From: Hybos culiciformis
Lineage: Eukaryota > Arthropoda > Insecta > Diptera > Hybotidae
Reading direction: 5' to 3'
Assembly: GCA_964007475.1 (NCBI GenBank)
Contig: OZ023273.1
Location: forward strand, 148,649,308-148,713,307
Length of the DNA: 64,000 nt
The stretch's first letter is position 1. Each line of letters starts with the position of its first letter. The notes under the pieces were generated by a model. That model made no database searches, was not told the DNA's origin, and saw only the letters and a list, made by a program, of their open reading frames with translations. Positions 28,151 to 39,649 of this stretch are shown here, one piece after another. The position numbers were made by a program, and so were the translations under genes.

Positions 28151-31100
28151 AACTTTTTAATGTACCTGTTTCTATAGCAATATTTAAAATAAAAATTTCA
28201 GAAACTCATTATATATGAATAATTCTTCTTTAATTTTGATGCTTGCAAGTTTTTGGTCCAATTATTATATATTTAATAATAAATGTAACATTTTGAAGAC
28301 AAACTGCATTTTTCAGTTTTAGTTATAATCTTTCTGTTATATTTTGAAGATTATTTTCCACCAACTTTTTCTGTACATATATATATTTAATAATTTTGAC
28401 ATTTCGATTTAAATCATTTTAAAAAAATATACCTATGTAGAAAAAAACTGCGTTACAAATATATAAAAAACAGTGCAGAATCTTTTCCGAATAATTTCCC
28501 AAATTGACCTAATCGAATATTTTTAATATATACATATAATTGACAATATAAATTTATATAATTGAAAATATAAAATAATTTATTTATAGGGAAAAATAAA
28601 ATATATGTTTTTCTTAATAAGACAATTAATTTTTATTATTGTCTATTAATATAATAATTTAATTTAATTTGATCTTAAATTGAATAAATTTTTTAAATTT
28701 TCTTTTTATTTTGGTTCAAATATCTTTTATTTTTTTATACCATGATGTTTATTGACTTCTTTTCTTTGTTTTGCTTTCAAATTTTTACATTATTTTTTCT
28801 TATCACAAAAATGCTACAATAATAAACATGTAACAAAAATAATTTTATTTTAAGTTTCCTTATTAAAAAATTCTTAAATATTATTAAAGTGAAATTCTTT
28901 CTTTGTGATATTTAATATCGTTTTAAAAGAAAAAAAAATAAATAAAACAAAACGGGGGGGGGCGTTTATTTTGCTGCTGTCGAAATTTGAACCGCCGAAA
29001 TAAGAATCATGTTTTCTACTTCTAAGTTTGTTTTACACTCTTCTTAAGCTTTAAATTTCATTTGAGTTTAAAATTTATGCTGATATAAAACAAAAATATA
29101 TAAATAATAATGATTTTGAAATTAAAAATTACTGATAAGGTTTAATGAATTTTTTACATTATTAACCATTAAATTCTGATTATAAAACTTACTGTAATCC
29201 TTTAATGGCATAATAAAAATTCAATCGCACCGTTAATATTAAAGTCATGCAAATATTGAATTAAATAATGATCACGAAATAATTTTATAATTACTTTAAA
29301 AAATCAATAGGAATAGAAATTGAAATGTTAAAATCGTTCAGAAAATTAACTAAGTCTGAAAAAATAAATATTAAACTTACTTCAATCTTTTATAACCTTA
29401 CTATAAGTTTTTTTATTATTTCAAAAACATTCTAAATGTTCACTCAATTTTTGTTTTGGATTCTGACCCTAAGTATTCTAAGCGAAGCTCTTATTCTAAG
29501 CTTATATCTTCATTTACGGCTATCATCTTTTTTTTTTGTTCTCTGATATAATAATACCTAAATTTTAAATTTCATAGCTACAGAAATTTAATAAATTCAA
29601 GCATATTTATGTAATATAATTCATATAATACCCTGTCCGTAAAAAAAAAATATTTTTTTTTAATAATTTTATTGTATGAATAGAATGTTTAAAGTTGGAT
29701 GGACAAAGAAAATAATATTAGAATTTAATTGTTTTTTTTTTTTGCTTTAAGTTTAATGGCATCATACAATTTTTTATTAGACTACCCTAGAAAATAAAAC
29801 AAAATCATAATGCTTTATTTCTTTTTATCTTGACGAGCACTGAAGCTTCTCATTGCATAGTCCAACTATCTGTTCAAGTTTTCATGACTTGAAGATAAAC
29901 ATCTGATCTAAGTGTATGTCTCTTTGAAATTAGGGATCATATTAGACTATGGAATTAAAATCACCTGAAAATCAAACGAAGATCAACTTACTAGTGTTAA
30001 TTAAGCACATTGTAAACATACCTCGCCACGTAGTATATATCATTAACACTCATGCTCTGATCATTCTAGAGAACCGGAAGCTTTAGATCTACAAAAAAAA
30101 TAATTTTTGAAATCGTATCGTTCGCTTTAAAAAATAACAATAATAAGAATAAAATAAATATTTGAACAACGAGTACTTTCAAACTCACTTATTTTATTGT
30201 ATGTATTAATTTTGGAAAAATGTAAATATCAGATATTATTTTTGATACTTTGCGCTGGTACAAGAATGTCAAATGTTTGTTTTTAATTTATTCATGAAAA
30301 ATATTTACATTTTTCTGGTCATTTGATTTTTTTTTTTTTTTTGTATTGAATTTTTTATTTTTATTTTTCTGCTGCGAACACAAAAAATTTAAAACAATAA
30401 TGTAATCATTTTCGTTTTTATATATAGAATAACTTTATTGGAAGAGAAGAAAATTTCATTTGTTTTTTTTTTCCTTATTTTTATTTCGCAAAAAACTTTT
30501 AAATAAATATACTAATAATCTATTCTAACTATAGGTGGGTATATTCTGTATATGCATGTTTATAATGTTTATAGAAAATATATATTTCGCAATTAAATGA
30601 AAACAACTTCGAAATATCGTTTAAAGAAAAATATTTTGTTTTGAATATAAAAACTAAAAACTAAATTAAAAAAAACTTATAGAAAGGAAAGGGCGAACAA
30701 ACCCAACGACATGATATTGATTTTCGGGTATTTTACTGGCTAACTTGTACTAGTCTGGATGCTGACTAGCGGTTCTCAATGTTTTAGACAATTAACGAAT
30801 TTTAAAAAAAAGGTCACAAAATGAAAAACTTCTTTTATACGCGGTGCTGCGTTTGTGTTGATAGCTAACTTCTATGTTCCTTCTAAAAAAAAAAAACGAA
30901 TTCAAAAATTTGTTATATTATAAAAAAAAAATTTTAATCACATCCATGAAAGAAAATCAGGAAAAATTATTTTTTTAGATAACTCATGAAAGCATTAAAT
31001 GAATTGGGAATTCCCAAGTTTAACTGTACAGGAAGTCATGCAATTGAAAATTTAGTTATAAAAAAGTCGAAAATGTTTTGCAATAAACACAATAACAATA

Positions 31101-33655
31101 TAGTTTTAACATTAACATTATTTGAAAAAAAAAATTATAAGCTATTATTATAACATACATCGCTATTATTATTACATAATGGTTTACAAAATAATGTCGA
31201 TATTATATTCCCTTAATAAAAAAAGTAAACACAGTGAATCTTACTTTCAGAATGTCAGAAGCTGTAAATAAAAGAATTGGCGATCTTGCCTCTATTCATC
31301 TGTTACCTGTTTTAATCCGGTAGAATTTTATTCAAATCTCCATTCCAAAGATTCTAATTATTTTCAATTCATTATTTAAAAATTGAATAAATCAATAAAT
31401 ATGTAGTTAATTAAACTAACATACAAAAGTTATTTAAATAAATATGATCTGAGGGATGGTGAAACAAATCACCATAATTCCTCCCAAATTTTTCCAAAAT
31501 CTCACACAGAACTGAACAAGTACATACATTATCATTAAGTACATGCAATAAAATAAAATGTTTTAAATATTTAGACTCTTATGCCTTCTATATTTTAATA
31601 CATTGTATTCTATGAATCGTAAATATGATAACCATTGAAAGAATTTTAAGAATCTTTAAAATTGAAAAAAATAAAAATTAAAAGTATCTACAGGTGTGAA
31701 AAAATTTATTTTTTCAACTAAGTGCTTTTTTGCGCAATTTGCTTCTTTTTTTTTTCCTCAAACAAGAGTCGCTTCATATTTTTCTTCTTTCCTGGTTGGT
31801 AATAATATACTTATGTATAAATCTTTGAGAAGAATATTTTTCAACATTATGAAATTATGAACATTTTGTTATTTATTTTAATAAAGTTAATCGTTTTTCT
31901 TCCTTTGAAAGCAATTATGATCCTATTATCTTAATTTTTAAAGAAAATTTATTATACGTATAGCAGAGTCTATAAATATAAGCAGGGATTTTTTTATAAA
32001 AAAAATTTGTGCATTTTTTTTTGTTTTGAAACTTAATTAATAAGTAATAAGTCTTACTTAATAAAATTATTTAATATTAAACTTTATCGAGACAAGATAG
32101 CCGCTTTATTTATATATTATTTAATTTTTATTTGCATGGAATGAGGAATGACTAAACCGATTTAATCTGAGTTGCAAATTAATGAAATTATTTGATTCGT
32201 ATTTATTAATTTTAATTGTGAAATGAAATTATTCGCAATTTTTGTGGTTAGTAAGTTTAACAAGTCATCAAAAAAAAACTATTCTCTCTATGTTCTATGA
32301 CATTATATTGATTATTATATGCACTACCAAATAATTCTTCTGATATTTTTTCATTCATTCATTGTCACGCTTTTGGCTGATAAAATACAGGTAAAAAGTT
32401 TTTTCCATTAACATCATAAAATATAACATGAATTAATATTGTTGTTAGTTCAGTAAGCTTGCATTATAAATTTTTGTTTAATCTACAAATAAATCTAATT
32501 GATGGAAAAGAGAATAAAATTGTAAAATTACAAATAATTTTCTTGGAAAATTTTTAGATTTCTGTTTTATATCAATTTAAATCCATTTGATTTGTTAACA
32601 TAAATTATTTGTAATTATTTTGATTATTGCAGGTTTACATAATGTACAAATCTGACATAATATTGTCATAAAAAAAAAATTCATTTAAATTGGTTATAAA
32701 AGGATTGTTATAAATTTGAACTAAATTTATAAATGTTCAGTAAAAGTTAGAAATAAAGTATAGAAAATAATATCTACGGTGTTTTTTTGTTTCGTTTACT
32801 AATCAGAAAATGACTCGAATGTTCTCATATGGATATTTATGTTTTGAATGAGAGTTATAGCCTCAAGAAAACTAATTAACTAATTTTGAAATTATCCTGA
32901 AAAAATTTGCAAAGAAACTAATTAGAAAATTCATTTTAATTTAATGAAATTATGATTCCATTGAAAATGTTTTTATTATATGTTTCTGCATTTGATGAGT
33001 GTTAAACCATTAACATTAACATGTTTTGTTTTAATTTTTTTTTTTTTTTTGGTTTATTTGGTATGTTATATTTTGTTCATTGTGGTTCTGAACATAAATT
33101 AAGAATTAAGTGGTGATTTTTCAACAACCCAACAAAAATTATATTCAAACTTACATATAATAATAATTTTGTTGAAATTTTACCCATGGGTATAATTTTA
33201 ATATGAGGCTGATAAAAGCTTATCAGCAAATAAAGTGTAAATAAACATGTTTTAAGTGGTTGTTAAAATAAAATTTAATGGAGTTATATGTTTATTTAAA
33301 AATTTAATATCATCAGGAACCACACAGGTGAAATTAACTCATCAATTTTGTTTTAAATAATTTAGAAAAAATATATTGTTAAATTTCATTTAATGTCAAA
33401 AACAAAAATAAAAAACAACTGATTGTATTTCACTGATCATATAATTTGCTTTCTATAAATATTTTAATTCGTGATTCTCAGTTCTAATGAGAAATATTAA
33501 CTTAAACTTACGATAAAAATAACAACTGCGGGAAAACGTAAACGATGAGGCTAACGATGAGAAAAATTGTTATACCTTTACGGATATTCTTATTTTCAAA
33601 AACATAGAAATTTCAATCACTCTTAACCAGAGCTTCGAACGGCAATTTATTTTGT

Positions 33656-33782
33656 TCCGGTTTTCGGTTTCGTTCTTAAAATTTTATCGTTTCGGGTTAC
33701 GTTTCGGTTTTGAAAATTTAAATTTCGTTCCGGTTACGGTTCAATTTTTTTTTCGGTTCTAAACCGGTTTTTTTTCGGTTCA
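33656..33782. repeat. Left subterminal CGGTTT-type repeat array
   Basis: This is a run of degenerate CGGTTT, CGGTTTCG and CGGTTACG units just inside the left end of the hAT element. Clusters of short subterminal repeats are, in the hAT superfamily, candidate transposase-binding sites; that role is inferred here. Confidence 0.75.
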
Positions 33783-34063
33783 AGTTTTTTTTGAGTAGCA
33801 CTTTTTATGCTTGTCCGTTAATTGCTTACACGAAGAAAATTTTGACTCGTCTGATGCAGAGAATCAAGAAGATGGACTATCAAAAGATTCAGAAACTTAG
33901 TCCTGTTCGTCTTAATATTTATGCGGCAAAAACTGCAACCAGGTCCTTCAGAAATAATAGAAATAAAAAACACTTATTGTTTGAGCAAACTTGACATTGT
34001 GTCGTTTTCATTTTTGGATTAAAACGACATAAAGTCAAGTGATTTTATGTCTTTTTTAACTTT

Positions 34064-34134
34064 GACTTTATGTCCATTTCATAAACGACATAATGTCAAT
34101 TGACTTTATGTCGTTATGAAATGGACATAAGGTC
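34064..34134. repeat. 71-bp near-perfect palindrome built from GACATAAAGTCA units
   Basis: The left arm, from GACTTTATGTCCATTTCAT, pairs with a right arm ending ATGAAATGGACATAAGGTC. It is nearly perfect over about 35 bases with almost no loop. Extra single units of ACATAAAGTCAAGTGA lie just upstream (34025-34042) and a related GTCACTTGACTTTAAGTCA just after. The structure sits in the middle of the hAT element. Confidence 0.85.
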
Positions 34135-34335
34135 ACTTGACTTTAAGTCACCTACCCAATACAAATAAAAAATATAAATTTTTTATTCAAATTCAAACAT
34201 AAAAAAAATATAAATTTTGTATTCAAACTAAAAATAAATAACAAAAATATATTCGTTAAAAAAAAAAAAAAATTATAATTTTTTTTTATTTTTTTTTCTT
34301 GTTTAAGGAACGAAAAAGAACAAAAAAAAACCGAA

Positions 34336-34466
34336 ATGAAATTTTGTTCCGGTTTAGGTTACGGTTTTTTGAATTTAGAATATTTGGGTTCGGTTACGGT
34401 TACGGTTTGATTATAAATTCCGGTTTTTCCCGGTTTTCGGTTTTCGGTTCGGTTCCGGTTCGAAGC
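34336..34466. repeat. Right subterminal CGGTTT-type repeat array
   Basis: This is the counterpart array at the right end, also written as CGGTTT/CGGTTACGGTTT in the + direction. The units are in direct orientation to those on the left, although the ends themselves are inverted. That is unusual and may reflect expansion after insertion. Confidence 0.72.
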
Positions 34467-34470
34467 TCTG

Positions 34471-37400
34471 CTCTTAACATTGTAAAATATAAATTTTATG
34501 ATTTTTTTGAAATCGTACTGATAGTTTTGTCGTTAAAATACTGTAGGTTTTAATCGAAAAGATATAGACTGTGAATGAAATACACTTAATAATGTTTTAT
34601 ATTGGACAAAGTAGCAGTCTGCAAAAAATCTAGAGTTTAGTAATTTAACCAACACACAGAGCCTTCCAATTCCTTTTTTAACTCTCTGAATACAATGAAC
34701 GTTTATTAAATTTTTAAAGCCCTCAATTCTGTTAGATGTATTGTAGTTAATCTAAAAGGTAAATATACGTCCTACTGAAATATATTATTTTTCAAAGCAG
34801 ACGTTAACGATCTCTGAGGCATTCTATTCATATTGGAATTAGTAATCTAAAATTTATTCTATTGTTGATTTCACATCTATTTTTTTTATTTACTAATCAT
34901 TAAAAAAAAATTACAAAAATTGTTCATTCAAATTTTAATATAAAAATCAATAATATTGTTTAAAAAAAAAAAATTAAAAATATTATATATTCAAAAAATC
35001 ACTTGGAATATTAACTTCAACATTAATATGACGATAATAATATACATTTTATTAGTAATATGCCTCTTGTATGGAAATTGTTCACTGAATATATTTTGAT
35101 ATTAAAAAAAATATTCGTACAATAAACATAATAAAAAATTAGTGCGCCAACATTGCCTAAAATGAACAATCTACTTTTGAGTTTAGTTATTTATGCAGTT
35201 GGAAAATGTGTGGAAAACTCACATACAGTTTTAATATAATCCAACAGTTTTGATATACTTTAATATACCATTTATATTTCTGCGGTTACATAAAGATGAC
35301 ACAATGATGAACTGATTTATTTATTATAAATTCTCGATCAACTTGATCAACTATCCTCCAATAAGTAGAATACATGAAAAAAAAAATTAAGATCAATTAA
35401 TGAAATATATATCAAAATTAATTACATTTTGTATGTATTGTTTGCCGAAATAATATTAGCAATGACAAATCCACGAATTTTAAAATCCTAGAATATTAAT
35501 TTTTAGTTTTCATGCGACGACGTAAAATAAATTTTATAATACCTACATTTTTTTTTGTATAGAACAAAATGCACATTATGTATTTATTCAAGTGAATTGA
35601 GAGTATAATATTCCCTCAATGTACCAAATTATTTTTCTAGAATGTCGTCTAGTTAAGGCAACAATAAAAAATTTTAATGAAAAGTAAAAATGTCTTAAAA
35701 AAATTTTAATAAATTGCAATGCAATGTTGCTGTTTATCAAGAACAGATTTTTCTGGTTTACATAATTTTATATTTTTATAATTTTAAAAATTCTTATAAT
35801 TCCCATTTCAATTTAAAATACTTTCGTAGTTATCGATCCCTACTCTATCGATCCATACTCACATACTAAATTTTTTGTAGAATTGGATTTTCAACCACTA
35901 TTTGGAATTCTTGGATACAAGTACGCTCTAGTCTAGAGTCTAGAAAAACAGACAGCTATAATTTCTTTATAATTCTTGCTAAGCATATAAAGGTTAAATC
36001 GAACTGGTAGAAGACGTTAGCTAACTTGGTACAGCAAAGAAAAATGCTCATACTCTTAGTTATCTGTTCATCTGATTATAGCATAAAAATATCAGAAATC
36101 ATATACATATTATACAAAAATATTTTTTGTTATTATTTTCGAATAACAAATTTTACTACAATTCATTTGCTACACTTTTTTGAAAAAAGTTCCAAATAGA
36201 CACATAACAGTTTTCCTGTCCTACTATTTAACCACTGAAAATGCAGTTTGTCATAAAATAGTCAATGAAACAATTGCTCTTTATATATTTATTTAAGAAA
36301 AATGAATGTAATCGCCAAACGAATTTCAAATAGCACGAAATAATGTTTTATTTAAAGATATGAAAGAGAATAAGTAGTACGTACCTATAGAAACTTTAGG
36401 TTCACACAAAATATTTATAATGTTGAATTCATTACATTTTAGAAAGCTTTTTATAATGATTTAACAAACAGGATTGCAATTTTTTGATTATGTTTCGCGT
36501 TACATTATGCTTATTATTTGTTGAACGCACAAAAGAGGCTTAATGGAAAGAAATTAAAAATGTAGGTAATCAAAATGTATCATTTCATTGCTTTGTATAC
36601 TATACCTTTGATGAAAATATAGTAAAGAGCTATAATGTGACTTACAATTTAGACATAATTTGATTTATGTGAAAAAATAAAAGCTAGGAAGGAAAGCACA
36701 TAATAAATTATCAATTTCTTTTTTTCCTAGAAATTCATTAATAACACATTTATTCAAAAGATAAAGTACATACATTTACTATATGTTTACGTGTTATGTA
36801 CAATGTACATAAGGTATATATAGATAAAATTATTAACATTAAAACATAATGTATATTAATATACCATGTGTATAATGAGCATCTTCATATTCAATAAATT
36901 TAGCTTGAAATCGTCAAAGGTATTAAATTAATGATAGTACATCAATTGACATTACACAAGACAAGCATTTTTAGAGACCACAAAATATTTAAAAAGTTAG
37001 TATAGTAAATATAATTGCATATGACTGTGAAATAAAAAATTAAATTCTCTCATTTATTAACAAGCGCTAATTAAGTTAGCAAATAATTTAACTTGAGCAA
37101 CAAGTAAAAATATTAAGAAAATATGTGCTAAATGCCTTCTCATTTAACCGTAGGAAATAGACAGTATACTTGGAAGAAAATTTTTTTTTCTTTTTCTTGT
37201 TCTTGATCTTGAACCCAAATTTAAATCAGCTTTTTGGAATTTTTCTTTTATTTCTTTTTTGTATCAACAGTAATATACTTAATTATATTAATGTTTTTGA
37301 ACTGTTTAACATCATGTTTAACAATTTCATAGCTGTCATATTTAATGTAAATCTTATTCAAGCTAAATATTAATAAAATAGCTTTCAAATATTTTTTTAT

Positions 37401-39145
37401 TCTCATTTTCCACACTTTTAAATTTAATTTACAATGATTAAATTCCAATTAAAAACATCAAGGATTTTAATTTCCCTTATATAAGATTATTTTACTTTTT
37501 TAATAATATTATACAGAAAAACAAAACATAATTCCATTAAGTATGGTGTAATATTATTTTACTGAGGGAAAAATTTTAAAATATCTTCCAAATTAAATCA
37601 ACCATAACATAATTAATCTTCCGTTTATGTCATGAAAAAAATCTTTTGGTTATGGGTCTTTGTAATTATTATTAACTTAGGTGTTTATTTGGATATTAGT
37701 ACACATTTAATAATGTAATATGTATTTTTATATAATCATGTTATAAAAACTTTAGTTAGTAACCAGACATGGTGTTCAATATATTGTAATTGAAAAATTT
37801 TCATAGGAAGCAAACAAGAAGAAGACGTTATGGTAAAAAATGTATTTAAAGATATTTAAAAGCGGAAGTAAATGTACTAAATTTAGAGATCGGCAAGGTG
37901 TATAATCTTTCTTTTCTTTAACAATATACATAATGCTTTATTTGAATAAATTTGTTATCTCAAAATTGTTTAATTCTTAAATATTAGTAAATTCTAAGTA
38001 AATTCTAGTAAATTCTTCATTAAATTCTTCAGGAGTTAGTTTTTTAGTCCAAACTATAATGCAAATTCAAGATACAGAACAATTATATGTTGATTAATTT
38101 AACCCTTTTAATAAGCAAATGACTGAAGTGAACTCGCAATAACTGAAATGTTTACTTTTTTTTGTTAATTACTTCGAAAAAATTGATTCCAATATCAAAG
38201 TTTACTTAACAAACAGAATAATTAATATACAAGTTTAATTTTCTTATTTTAGGCAAGCATAATTTTTTTTAATAAATTACATCAAACCAGTATTTTATTA
38301 ACACTTTAATAATAATAAAAAATGTTCTGAAAAAAAAAGTGTTAAAATAATTATGATTAATTTCATAATAAATATTTTTCATTAGAAAAATAAATAAATA
38401 AAAATAATATTATGAACCACAACTCAAAAATAAAAAAAAAAAAACAGAAAAAAAGGGAAAAAACAACCCTCAAAAGAAATAAAAATTAAATAAATTTTCT
38501 TTTAAAGGAAACGTGCTGGCGCTTTAAATTGAATAAAATTTAAAGACCAAGAATAGCAAAAAAAAAAAAAAAGAAGTAAATACATAAATAAAAATGAGAA
38601 AAAATAAGATTTAATTTTGGACAAAAGTCCTTTTTGCCCCAATTCCTTTTAATATAGTATGTTTAAATTGAAGTAAGATTTAATAAACTTTTTTTTTTTT
38701 TATATTTTATTTATTAAATAGAAATTTCTCTTGAGTATTTTTGTAAAGGACTTAATATATTTAATTTTTATTATTATTTTTTTTTCCTATATATACTCTC
38801 TAGTAGTCTATTCTATAAGAAATGTTATTATTTTTGAATTTATTAAATATATCATTCAATATTTTGCTTATAATTGGAGCTTATAATATTCTTTGAAAAA
38901 CACTTTTAGTATTTTCTAAGTCTAACACTATTAAAACTATTTACAACACTATTATTTAGATGCAAAGTAGTTCTTCACATTACAACAGAAAATGTTGATA
39001 TTAATAAAATTCATCAATTTTGATACTAATTAATATTTATTCAAAATCTTACACTTAGACTTGACTTGGATTCGGCTAAATATTTTCTTGTTTTTGTTCA
39101 ACATTTTTTGAAATTTTCAAGTTTGTATAGGGTGTCTGTTTAGAT
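34471..39145. other. Gene-free AT-rich stretch
   Basis: I see only dispersed-repeat copy 2 (near 35942) and homopolymer-rich unique DNA. Overlapping opposite-strand frames at 37170-37448 are mirror reads of the same AT-rich DNA and were not accepted. Confidence 0.55.
35942..36060 (+). repeat. Dispersed repeat, copy 2
   Basis: This is a second copy of the repeat seen at 28026. It reads AGAAAAACAGACAGCTATAA, then TTTCTTTATAATTCTTGCTA, AGGTTAAATCGAACTGGTAG, AAGACGTTAGCTAAC, and a tail with GTACAGCAAAGAAAAATGCT. AGGT-AAATCGAACT is shared with copy 1, and CTTGCTAAG is shared with copy 3. Identity is moderate, so it was aligned only by eye. Confidence 0.55.
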
Positions 39146-39649
39146 CGTCGATGTGCAACCTGCGGCTCATGAGCCGCATGCGGCTCATTTGATTTTTATC
39201 TGCGGCTCACATCAAAGTTTTGATTTACGTAATATGTGGCTCTTTTTTGTACGAAAAGAACTTTTGTTTTGCTTTAATTTTTAAAAAATGTTTATTAGCT
39301 GGCAATGATTTGTTTGTTTTGCAAGAAAAGGTAATAAATATAAACTTAGAACATCAACTCAGGATTTCAACAACAAAAATTGCACCTGATTTGAATAAAT
39401 TGAGCCAAAGCAAAAACACTCAAATTTCTCATTAACTTTTATTTAATTTTTTATTTTTTGTAGATTGATTTTATATTTTGTTATGTTTTTTGTTGCAATT
39501 TTTAAATTAAATTACTAGTACAAATTCTGAATTAAATCAAAACCAATAAACCATTATTATTTTATTCATTCGTTTTTTTATATGTGGCTCATGCCGAGGT
39601 ACGAAATTTATTCAGTGGCTCTGGCACGCAATTGAGCTGCAGATGCCTG
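39146..39649. mobile_element. Decayed, internally deleted hAT transposon (504 bp)
   Basis: It is flanked by an exact 8-bp duplication GTTTAGAT (39138-39145 and 39650-39657) that fits the hAT target consensus with T at position 2 and A at position 7. The left end reads CGTCGATGTGCAACCTGCGG. The right end, complemented, reads CAGGCATCTGCAGCTC and matches the left after a small internal deletion. Subterminal GTGGCTC/GCGGCTC motifs recur near both ends, and a 16-bp perfect palindrome of GCGGCTC lies at 39162-39177. A transposase C-terminal remnant is inside. The element is too short to be autonomous. Confidence 0.88.
39331..39435 (+). pseudogene. hAT transposase C-terminal tail remnant
   Basis: The last 34 codons of an open frame read NLEHQLRISTTKIAPDLNKL, then SQSKNTQISH and a TAA stop. 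The pattern L-RI-TT-I-PD--KL--SK--Q-SH is the familiar C-terminal end of hAT transposases related to GTF2IRD2/EPM2AIP1/FAM200-type domesticated proteins (family memory, not a search). The frame stays open upstream to 39220, but that part is only weakly protein-like and starts inside the subterminal repeat. All catalytic regions are missing. Confidence 0.72.

Larger units (their letters stand above)
19927..33627. other. Mostly gene-free AT-rich stretch with a MITE and a dispersed repeat
   Basis: Apart from the MITE at 21096-21328 and the dispersed repeat at 28026, I see no gene. Less AT-rich islands stand out at about 20525-20615 (with a CCTCCGGAGAGTCGGACGA core and GGCGCGCG), 26810-27030 and 29830-30095. 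A nine-G run lies at 28954-28962. A 23-codon ATG frame at 31252-31323 follows a TTTCAG but is unassigned. Confidence 0.5.
33628..34470. mobile_element. Non-autonomous hAT element with CGGTTT-rich ends (843 bp)
   Basis: An exact 8-bp duplication CTCTTAAC (33620-33627 and 34471-34478) fits the hAT pattern. The terminal inverted repeats are CAGAGCTTCGAACGG on the left and the complement of CCGGTTCGAAGCTCTG on the right. Both subterminal zones are dense in CGGTTT/CGGTTAC units. The centre carries a 71-bp palindrome. Short frames exist (for example 33791-33994 and 34299-34553), but the second is only a reading of the CGGTTT array and neither is recognisable as a transposase. The clean duplication suggests a more recent insertion than the two other hAT copies. 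Confidence 0.9.

Noticed and set aside
24840..33600. Similarity between GCAGATATTCTTATTTTTAAAG (24925-24946) and GGATATTCTTATTTTCAAA (33582-33600)
   Set aside because: It covers under 20 shared bases of simple composition and does not extend into the flanks, so it is probably chance.
34299..34553. 84-codon frame with repeated Phe-Gly-Tyr-Gly
   Set aside because: It is a reading of the right subterminal CGGTTT array of the hAT element, not a protein.
37170..37448. Overlapping frames on opposite strands
   Set aside because: They are mirror readings of AT-rich DNA and neither resembles a known protein.
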